Positions 15,419 through 20,723 of a stretch of DNA of 20,723 bases are shown here, one piece after another. The notes under the pieces were generated by a model. The model made no database searches. It saw nothing but the letters and a program-made list of their open reading frames with translations, and was not told the origin of the DNA. The DNA comes from Oscillospiraceae bacterium. Lineage in GTDB: Bacteria; Bacillota; Clostridia; Oscillospirales; Ruminococcaceae. The position numbers were made by a program, and so were the translations under genes. The DNA lies in the NCBI GenBank assembly GCA_900770285.1, contig CAAGJO010000021.1, positions 1 through 20,723 of the forward strand, written 5' to 3'. Positions within the stretch are counted from its first letter, which is position 1. Every line of letters starts with the position of its first letter.

Positions 15419-16214
15419 TTGCAGCCTCCATGAGTTTATCTTGATTTTCCGGCATTTCGTTGGAGTTATGATTACCATGCTCAGTCCACATTTCATAAGG
15501 AGCCATATGCCATAGATTTTTAATAACTTTTTCCTGAGATTTGTAGTATACAGTTAATTCATTTTTGAACTTTATCTGTTCGTCAGTCATTGGAACAAGC
15601 TGGCTTTCAGCACCGGGCAGGTCAACTCTGCGATAGTATTTACCGAAGAAATAAAGGTGAGTGTTTTGAAAATTCCTGTCGCCCTTATCAAAAATATGGG
15701 TTACCATTTTATGTATCATTTTGTGATGAATGTGACCATACTCTCCCCGCTTGTTGTGGGTAACAATGCTGTCCCAGTTTTTATATGTCATTACCAATGA
15801 AAGATCCTGTTCAATTTTGTCATGTAATTCGTCCCAGTTATTTCTTTTCCTGCCTATCTTGTCGGGATAGGGAAGTATTAGCGGTTCATTGCCTGAAGCT
15901 GTAACTGCGTCACAGAATTCCTTTGAACGTTCCTTGTCATAGCCTCTGGTAACGCATACAACAAGATAATCACCTTCCATAAGATGACCTTCGCCCCATA
16001 GGAGTTCATCGTCGGGGTGTGCAACTATCATCAGCTTGCTGGCATTGTAGATGTCTGCATTCTGTATTTGCTGTAATGTAAGCGGCTGCGGATTGAGCAG
16101 CCGTTTCCTCTGATTGTAGTTATTAACTGAATGGATAGTGACAGGTGTTGCAGCCAGTAAGATTATGCTGATTATAACAACGAATACTATCTCTGATTTT
16201 TTTTTCTTTATCAA
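15408..16214 (-). CDS. Membrane-anchored PIG-L/LmbE-family deacetylase
   Basis: A 268-residue zinc enzyme of the family that removes acetyl groups from N-acetyl sugars. The zinc-binding motif AHPDDE is at 65-70, and GHIHH at 160-164 supplies the paired histidines. A short Lys-rich N-terminus (KKKK) is followed by one hydrophobic helix (about 8-26), which as a signal anchor would put the catalytic part outside the membrane. The start is TTG at 16214, with AAAGGAG 7 nt upstream and no competing ATG. Its last codons overlap the YfhO start by 11 bp. The likely substrate is therefore a surface glycan or its lipid-linked precursor, but this is inference from context. Confidence 0.88.
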   Translation of the reverse strand: MIKKKKSEIVFVVIISIILLAATPVTIHSVNNYNQRKRLLNPQPLTLQQIQNADIYNASKLMIVAHPDDELLWGEGHLMEGDYLVVCVTRGYDKERSKEFCDAVTASGNEPLILPYPDKIGRKRNNWDELHDKIEQDLSLVMTYKNWDSIVTHNKRGEYGHIHHKMIHKMVTHIFDKGDRNFQNTHLYFFGKYYRRVDLPGAESQLVPMTDEQIKFKNELTVYYKSQEKVIKNLWHMAPYEMWTEHGNHNSNEMPENQDKLMEAANEA

Positions 16215-16258
16215 ATGATATCTCCTTTAGTAAACGGCATACCGAATTACCGATTATT

Positions 16259-16287
16259 ATTATAATATTCTTTTCAAATATTGTCAA
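16259..16287 (-). promoter_or_regulatory. Sigma-A type promoter of the deacetylase-YfhO operon
   Basis: On the minus strand, TTGACA (16287-16282) and TATAAT (16264-16259) with a 17 bp spacer, 45 bp before the TTG start. It diverges from the leuA leader promoter, with about 88 bp between the two -35 boxes. Confidence 0.85.
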
Positions 16288-16375
16288 CAAATTAAACCTT
16301 ATATATTTCTTATATAATTCTTAATATGTTAAAAGCTGAATTATGGGGAGATTTGTAAATAAAATATTAACTTGC

Positions 16376-16404
16376 TTGACAAAAATCCAATGCTGTAATA
16401 TAAT
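16376..16404 (+). promoter_or_regulatory. Sigma-A type promoter of the leuA leader
   Basis: TTGACA at 16376-16381 and TATAAT at 16399-16404 with a 17 bp spacer, an exact consensus. Transcription would start near 16411, just before T-box stem I. A constitutive strong promoter fits control by the leader rather than by a repressor. Confidence 0.88.
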
Positions 16405-16428
16405 GATAATAATAAATATTGGAATAAA

Positions 16429-16688
16429 CGCTTTGATAGGAATAAAAGCAGATTGTTCGTGGCAAAGAGAACTGTTGGTTGGTGTAAAACAGTGTACGGG
16501 ATTTGTTATAGCTCGTCCTTGAGCGGGTGCGGTGAATGGCTTTTAGCTTATTAGCTGTACACGGGATTCTCACGTTAAAGGGAAACACATTGTTGGATGT
16601 GATTGAGGCACAGAATGTAAATTCTGTGTGAATGAGAGTGGTAACACGGGCAGGCTCGTCTCTCCTTTTCAGGAGCGGCGATTTTTTT
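16429..16688 (+). promoter_or_regulatory. Leucine T-box leader (tRNA-Leu sensing) of leuA
   Basis: Stem I closes with CGCTT (16429-16433) and AGGA (16438-16441) against TCCTTGAGCG (16516-16525), and above the loop with GCAGAT (16448-16453) against ATTTGT (16501-16506). The bulge between them presents CTC at 16512-16514, a leucine codon, as specifier. AGAGA (16466-16470) and GGTTGGTG (16477-16484) are the conserved stem I apex motifs. The T-box sequence AGAGTGGTAACACG is at 16635-16648. Its TGGT would pair with the ACCA end of uncharged tRNA-Leu, whose discriminator base is A. GAGAG (16634-16638) can pair with CTCTC (near 16660-16664) to form the antiterminator. Low leucyl-tRNA charging should thus switch leuA on. 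Confidence 0.93.
16656..16688 (+). terminator. T-box regulated intrinsic terminator
   Basis: TCGTC and CTCCT (16656-16660, 16662-16666) pair with AGGAG and GGCGA (16671-16675, 16677-16681) across a TTTC loop with one mismatch, followed by seven T. It shares bases with the antiterminator, as expected for a T-box switch. Confidence 0.88.
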
Positions 16689-16717
16689 ATATCAAATATC
16701 AGAAGGAAGTGTTCAGA

Positions 16718-16786
16718 ATGGATACCATCAGCCGTAAATTATTAAAAATCAGACATCTTCACCGACTATGGTGTCTTATGAACTAA
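16718..16786 (+). CDS. 22-codon Leu-rich mini-ORF between T-box terminator and leuA
   Basis: ATG 16718 to TAA 16784 encodes 22 residues, starting MDTISRKLLKI and ending with LWCLMN. Five residues are leucine (TTA TTA, CTT, CTA, CTT). AAGGAAG at 16703-16709 is a fair ribosome site about 8 nt upstream. It lies after the T-box terminator and 43 bp before leuA. GATACCAT (16721-16728) can pair with ATGGTGTC (16768-16775) with one G-U pair, enclosing most of the frame. The content and position fit a leader peptide giving a second layer of leucine sensing, but no terminator follows it. It may also be a chance frame in an untranslated region. Confidence 0.45.
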   Translation: MDTISRKLLKIRHLHRLWCLMN

Positions 16787-16829
16787 TTGCTTTTATTAAA
16801 TTAAAATTATTTGATGCGGAGGTATTTCT

Positions 16830-18500
16830 ATGAAAAACGTACAAAAATATCAGAGAGGCTATTTTATGCCTCCTGTTGAATCATTGAAATGGACAAAGAA
16901 AGATTATATCGACCATGCACCGATATGGTGTTCAGTTGACCTGCGTGACGGCAATCAGGCACTGATTATTCCTATGAGCCTGGAAGAAAAACTTGAATTT
17001 TTCAAAAAGCTGGTTGAGGTAGGCTTTAAGGAAATTGAAATCGGTTTTCCTGCTGCGTCAGAAACTGAGTATGAATTCTGCCGTACATTGATTGAGCAGA
17101 ATCTGATTCCTGACGATGTTACCATTCAGGTTCTTACACAGTCAAGAGAACATATTATCAAAAAGACATTTGAGGCAATTGACGGAGCAAAGCATGCCGT
17201 TGTTCATCTGTATAATTCCACATCTGTGGCACAGCGTGAGCAGGTTTTCCATAAATCCAGACAGGAGATTATCGACCTTGCTGTTATAGGCGCAAAGCTC
17301 TGCAATGAGTATAAAAAGTCCGCAAAGGGAGAAATTACATTTGAATATTCTCCTGAAAGCTTTACCGGTACAGAAATGGACTTCGCCGCTGATATCTGCA
17401 ATGCGGTAATTGATGTCTGGCAGCCTACGCCTGACAATAAGGTAATAATAAATCTTCCTGTTACTGTTGAAATGTCAATGCCTCATGTCTATGCTCAGCA
17501 GGTTGAGTATATGTGCGAGCATCTCAACAACCGTGAAAATCTTATCGTATCATTGCATCCTCATAATGACAGAGGCTGTGCTGTGGCAGATTCTGAAATG
17601 GGATTGCTTGCAGGAGCAGACAGAATTGAGGGTACATGTTTCGGCAACGGCGAAAGAACAGGTAACGTTGATATCGTAACTTTGGCAATGAATATGTATT
17701 CACAGGGCGTTGACCCTGAGCTTGATTTCTCAGATATATCTTCATTGGTTGATATTTATGAACGTGTTACAAGAATGAAGGTGTACGATAGAAGTCCTTA
17801 TGCGGGACGCCTTGTATTTGCAGCATTTTCAGGTTCTCATCAGGACGCTATTGCAAAGGGTATGAAGTGGCGTGAAGAAAAAGATCAGGATCATTGGACA
17901 GTGCCATATCTGCCTATTGACCCTAAAGATGTGGGCAGAGAATATGACGGCGATGTTATCAGAATCAATTCACAGTCAGGCAAGGGCGGTATCGGCTATC
18001 TTATGGAACAAAAATATGGCTATAATCTCCCGAAGAAGATGAGAGAGAACTTTGGCTATGCGGTTAAGGATGTTTCCGACCGCCTGCATAAAGAGCTTAT
18101 GCCTGATGAGATATTCAATATATTCAAGGAAAATTATCTTAATATCAAATCGCCTGTTGATGTTCTTGAGGCGCACTTTATACAGCAGGGTGAAAATGGA
18201 ATCACTGCATATGTAACTGCAAAAATTCCGGGAAATGATAAGGCTCAGACCTATCAGGCTAAGGGCAACGGACGTCTTGACGCTGTTGCAAATGCACTTA
18301 AAGAGGCATTGAATCTTGATTTCACAATCGAAACCTATCAGGAACATGCTCTTGAACGTCATTCTACATCACATGCTGTTACATATGTTGGAATTTCAGC
18401 AAACGGCAAAATTGTCTGGGGTGCAGGAAAGGATACAGATATTATTGTATCATCAATTAATGCACTGCTTTCAGCAATTAACCATATTATAAAAGCGTAA
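16830..18500 (+). CDS. leuA: 2-isopropylmalate synthase, type 2
   Basis: A 556-residue enzyme joining acetyl-CoA and 2-oxoisovalerate to 2-isopropylmalate, the first committed step of leucine synthesis. The TIM-barrel has VDLRDGNQAL (36-45), with the catalytic Arg39 and metal ligand Asp40, the metal-binding SLHPHNDRG segment, and the GNGERTGNVD loop. A connecting domain and a C-terminal leucine-binding regulatory domain follow (AKGNGRLDAVANALKEAL and on). The PPVESLKWTKKDYIDHAPIW start and the total length mark the LeuA2 class of Corynebacterium and many Clostridia, as opposed to the 510-residue E. coli class. GGAGG at 16818-16822 sets ATG 16830. The leucine T-box upstream independently supports the assignment over the related homocitrate and citramalate synthases. 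It is followed by a terminator, so leuBCD are not in this unit. Confidence 0.97.
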   Translation: MKNVQKYQRGYFMPPVESLKWTKKDYIDHAPIWCSVDLRDGNQALIIPMSLEEKLEFFKKLVEVGFKEIEIGFPAASETEYEFCRTLIEQNLIPDDVTIQVLTQSREHIIKKTFEAIDGAKHAVVHLYNSTSVAQREQVFHKSRQEIIDLAVIGAKLCNEYKKSAKGEITFEYSPESFTGTEMDFAADICNAVIDVWQPTPDNKVIINLPVTVEMSMPHVYAQQVEYMCEHLNNRENLIVSLHPHNDRGCAVADSEMGLLAGADRIEGTCFGNGERTGNVDIVTLAMNMYSQGVDPELDFSDISSLVDIYERVTRMKVYDRSPYAGRLVFAAFSGSHQDAIAKGMKWREEKDQDHWTVPYLPIDPKDVGREYDGDVIRINSQSGKGGIGYLMEQKYGYNLPKKMRENFGYAVKDVSDRLHKELMPDEIFNIFKENYLNIKSPVDVLEAHFIQQGENGITAYVTAKIPGNDKAQTYQAKGNGRLDAVANALKEALNLDFTIETYQEHALERHSTSHAVTYVGISANGKIVWGAGKDTDIIVSSINALLSAINHIIKA

Positions 18501-18516
18501 TCTATAAGTCTTATTG

Positions 18517-18547
18517 CCCGTTATCGTTCTGATAACGGGATTTTTTT
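18517..18547 (+). terminator. Intrinsic terminator of leuA
   Basis: CCCGTTATC (18517-18525) and GATAACGGG (18531-18539) form a perfect 9 bp stem with a 5 nt loop, followed by A and seven T. Confidence 0.95.
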
Positions 18548-18596
18548 GTCGGGCAAAAAAATATGAGTATAAAAAAAGCAACTTTAAAAGAAAATC

Positions 18597-18625
18597 TTGA
18601 TTATATTTGCAAAATAAGTTATAAT
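18597..18625 (+). promoter_or_regulatory. Promoter of the two-component system
   Basis: TTGATT at 18597-18602 and TATAAT at 18620-18625 with a 17 bp spacer, 31 bp before the GTG start. Confidence 0.7.
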
Positions 18626-18656
18626 AATAGTATAACCATAGTTTGGAGAGATTAGG

Positions 18657-19727
18657 GTGAAAAAGCTTGTTGATAAAGGTATTTTGCTGATTTTTATTAT
18701 TCTGCTTTTTGGCGGCATCGGTGAAAATGTAGCAATCATTCTGGTTACGGCATCAGCAGTATTGTGCTCTTGTACTGCACAATATAGTTCTGAAAGCAGG
18801 ATATCGCTTGCATTTGAAGGTGCATTTACTGTGCTGTGCTTTATAAATCCGGTATTCATTTTCGGGCTGCCTCTGATAGTGTATGATATGTTTTCCGACA
18901 GACGATATATTCTGGTCATATTGTCTGCTGTTCCAATGATAAGCAGATTTCCTGAAATAGAATACATACTTGCGGCAGCATGCGTGGCTGTATCCGCAGC
19001 GCTGCAAATAAAAACTCAGCGTATTGAGCTGGTTGAAAGAAAACTAGTGGGATTTCGTGATAGCGCTGAAGAGGTTCAGCTAAAGCTGGAGGAAAAAAAT
19101 AAAGACCTTATTGCACATCAGGATAATGAAATAATTCTTGCCACCCTTAAAGAACGCAACCGCATTGCACGGGATATTCATGATAATGTGGGACATATGC
19201 TTACAAGGTCGATTTTGCAGCTGGGAGCTTTAAAAATTGTTAATAAAGATGAAAATGTAGAGCAGGGACTGGAAAGCCTTAGTGAAACGCTTAACGATGC
19301 AATGACCAGTATAAGGCAAAGTGTTCATGACCTTCACGATGATTCGGTGGACCTGTATTCTACAGTAAAAGAAATTATAGCGTCGGTAAAAGATAAATTT
19401 GCAGTTGATTTTGAATATGATATTTCAAATAATCCGCCTAAAGACGTGAAATTCTGCATTATAGAGGTCATAAAGGAAAGCCTTTCAAATGCGGTCAGGC
19501 ATAGCAGCGGAGATAGAGTAAAGGTGGTTATTCGTGAACATCCGGCTTTTTATCAGCTTGCTGTTGAGGATAACGGAGATTGTTGCAGGCATATAAAGGA
19601 AACGGGAATGGGTCTTTCAAATATGCGTGACAGAGTTGAAAGCATCGGCGGAATTATTCGTTATAGTGCAGGCAAAAACGGTTTCAGAGTATTTGCGTCA
19701 ATAGCTAAAAATAATACAGAGGGTTAA
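18657..19727 (+). CDS. Sensor histidine kinase, NarL/LiaS-DesK type
   Basis: A 356-residue membrane sensor kinase. About four or five hydrophobic segments fill residues 8-118 with very short loops, so there is no large outside sensor domain. A coiled-coil linker (about 120-165, rich in Glu/Lys/Leu) follows. The HisKA_3 dimerisation domain has ERNRIARDIHDNVGHMLTRS with the phosphorylated His175. The ATPase has the N-box KESLSNAVRHS (Asn278), VEDNGD (Asp305) and GMGLSNMRDR (317-326). The G1 box reads DNGDCC, without the usual second Gly. Start is GTG 18657 with GGAGAG at 18645-18650. The response regulator begins 3 bp after the stop. The compact membrane sensor resembles kinases that detect membrane or envelope stress (inference). 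Confidence 0.92.
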   Translation: MKKLVDKGILLIFIILLFGGIGENVAIILVTASAVLCSCTAQYSSESRISLAFEGAFTVLCFINPVFIFGLPLIVYDMFSDRRYILVILSAVPMISRFPEIEYILAAACVAVSAALQIKTQRIELVERKLVGFRDSAEEVQLKLEEKNKDLIAHQDNEIILATLKERNRIARDIHDNVGHMLTRSILQLGALKIVNKDENVEQGLESLSETLNDAMTSIRQSVHDLHDDSVDLYSTVKEIIASVKDKFAVDFEYDISNNPPKDVKFCIIEVIKESLSNAVRHSSGDRVKVVIREHPAFYQLAVEDNGDCCRHIKETGMGLSNMRDRVESIGGIIRYSAGKNGFRVFASIAKNNTEG

Positions 19728-19730
19728 GAT

Positions 19731-20354
19731 ATGAATATAGTTGTAATTGATGATGATAAACTAGTGGCACTTTCACTTAAAACAATACTTGAAAATACAG
19801 GAAATATAAAAGTTTCAGCGCTGGGACACAGCGGAGAAGAAGCAGTAAAGCTTTACTTTCAGTATTCTCCTGACGTAATTGTTATGGATATAAGAATGGA
19901 AGGAATGACAGGACTTGAGGCAGGCGAAAAAATCCTCTCAGCTGATAAGAATGCCAGGATACTTTATCTTACAACCTTTGCAGATGATGAATATATAGTG
20001 AAAGCTCTGAGCATGGGTGCTAAAGGGTATATTCTGAAACAGGATTTTGAAGGTATTGCACCAACGTTGGAAGCTATAATGAAAGGACAATCGGTGTTCG
20101 GGGGAAATGTCATCAGCAGAATTCCTGAACTTATGCAAAATAAACAGCAGTTTGATTTTGAAAAGTATGATATCGGCGAAAAAGAAAAAAGCATTATAGA
20201 ACTGGTTGCAGAAGGTTTGAGCAATAAGGAAATTTCGGCTAAGCTCTTTTTAAGTGAGGGAACGGTCAGAAATTACATAAGCGGTATACTTGAAAAGCTT
20301 GAACTTCGTGACAGGACACAGCTTGCGGTGTTCTATTATACTAATATTAAATAG
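19731..20354 (+). CDS. Response regulator, NarL/FixJ (LuxR-type HTH)
   Basis: A 207-residue partner of the histidine kinase. The receiver domain has the acidic pair at Asp7-Asp8, the phosphorylated Asp53 (VMDIRM), Thr80/Thr81 and Lys102 (GYILK). The LuxR-type helix-turn-helix (about 148-205) contains EKEKSIIELVAEGLSNKEIS and LSEGTVRNYISGILEKL, complete and with normal spacing. ATG 19731 is 3 bp after the kinase stop; AGAGGG at 19718-19723 lies within the end of the kinase gene. Its targets are unknown: no ABC transporter or other usual partner follows, and the downstream DNA is a short gap and then repeats. Confidence 0.95.
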   Translation: MNIVVIDDDKLVALSLKTILENTGNIKVSALGHSGEEAVKLYFQYSPDVIVMDIRMEGMTGLEAGEKILSADKNARILYLTTFADDEYIVKALSMGAKGYILKQDFEGIAPTLEAIMKGQSVFGGNVISRIPELMQNKQQFDFEKYDIGEKEKSIIELVAEGLSNKEISAKLFLSEGTVRNYISGILEKLELRDRTQLAVFYYTNIK

Positions 20355-20490
20355 AATTCGGATTTTTGAGGAGGTAAGCCTTGTTTAGCAGGACTTTCCT
20401 TTGTTTTTTATAACCTGTAAAACTTATTTTAAAATTCTCCGTCCGCATATGTGTTTTGGGTGTAAAAATACTTTTTTACATAAATATCAT
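20355..20490 (+). other. Non-coding gap with an orphan ribosome binding site
   Basis: A strong GAGGAGG at 20368-20374 precedes TTG 20381, which opens only a 10-codon frame ending at TAA 20411. TGTAAAAA (20461-20468) and TTTTTACA (20473-20480) form an 8 bp AT-only stem with a 4 nt loop, not followed by a T-tract. No convincing terminator closes the two-component operon here. The strong ribosome site may be the relic of a lost third gene, or chance. Confidence 0.45.
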
Positions 20491-20723
20491 CGTATTGCGC
20501 CGTCCGCGCCAGGACTTAGTTTACATATTAATCAAACCTGCGTCACGGGAGCAAAGATAATGTTACGGAAAAACAATCCCGTATTGCGCCGTCCGCGCCA
20601 GGACTTGGTTTACATATTAATCAAATCTGCGTCAAACCTGCGTCACGGGAGCAAAGATAATGTTACGGAAAAACAATCCCGTATTGCGCCGTCCGCGCCA
20701 GGACTTGGTTTACATATTAATCA
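20491..20723. repeat. Tandem array of about 89-100 bp units running off the window
   Basis: Units start at 20491, 20580 and 20680 with CGTATTGCGCCGTCCGCGCC. The first is 89 bp and the second 100 bp. The extra 11 bp come from a local duplication of the TCAAATCTGCG/TCAAACCTGCG stretch around 20621-20642. The third is cut by the window end. Within a unit, GTCC-GCGCCA-GGAC is a small hairpin, and ACGGGA pairs with TCCCGT at the junction to the next unit. Units are nearly identical (one A/G change in CTTAGTTT versus CTTGGTTT), so expansion is recent. No coding frame, spacers or transposase are seen. Confidence 0.92.

Noticed and set aside
15419..15496. Longer YfhO start
   Set aside because: The added 26 residues overlap the deacetylase gene and lack a ribosome site; TGGAGG sits right before ATG 15418.
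16535..16545. TGG in GTGAATGGC read as a tryptophan T-box specifier
   Set aside because: The stem I pairing places CTC 16512-16514 in the specifier bulge, and the gene is for leucine synthesis.
20491..20723. CRISPR or insertion-sequence ends
   Set aside because: Whole 89-100 bp units repeat with no variable spacers, and there is no transposase or terminal inverted repeat.

Overview
The window looks like chromosome of a low-GC Gram-positive anaerobe of the gut Clostridia, most likely Oscillospiraceae/Ruminococcaceae (inference). The grounds are AT-rich intergenic DNA with near-consensus TTGACA-17-TATAAT promoters, strong AGGAGG ribosome binding sites, a tetrahydrofolate riboswitch on a folate ECF transporter gene, a T-box leader on leuA, a monomeric [FeFe] hydrogenase, and a PASTA-type membrane kinase homologue. 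No phage, transposase, tRNA, rRNA or CRISPR is visible. The window is mostly housekeeping genes, framed at both ends by non-coding tandem repeat arrays.

Layout. 1-229: a 25-26 bp tandem array with a 78 bp higher-order period, ending in a perfect hairpin unit. 309-4865 (+): a type IIA topoisomerase operon (ParE/GyrB-like, a small two-helix membrane protein, ParC/GyrA-like). 4885-7776 (+): two adjacent membrane proteins, each opening with a cytoplasmic zinc ribbon. The second is a PASTA protein whose kinase domain has lost the catalytic Lys, the HRD Asp and the DFG Asp, so it should be a pseudokinase. 7817-8866 (+): 6-phosphofructokinase. 8916-9712 (+): THF riboswitch and folT. 9765-11849 (+): a MarR-family regulator followed by a [FeFe] hydrogenase, closed by a strong terminator.

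12016-16214 (-): three co-directional cell-surface genes. A membrane-anchored PIG-L/LmbE deacetylase overlaps a large YfhO-family membrane protein, and a PglC/WcaJ-type phosphoglycosyl transferase follows with its own promoter. 16376-18500 (+): a leucine T-box leader (CUC specifier, UGGU acceptor-pairing bulge, intrinsic terminator), then a 22-codon Leu-rich mini-ORF, then 2-isopropylmalate synthase. 18597-20354 (+): a NarL-type two-component system. 20491-20723: a second tandem array (89/100 bp units) that runs off the window.

How the genes work together. The window shows several classes of control: THF riboswitch (folate uptake), T-box (leucine synthesis), a possible self-regulating MarR protein, and a histidine kinase/response regulator pair. 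The minus-strand cluster points to assembly and modification of surface glycopolymers. The points most worth following up are the PASTA pseudokinase with its zinc-ribbon neighbour, the Leu-rich mini-ORF placed behind a T-box terminator, and the two structured repeat arrays.
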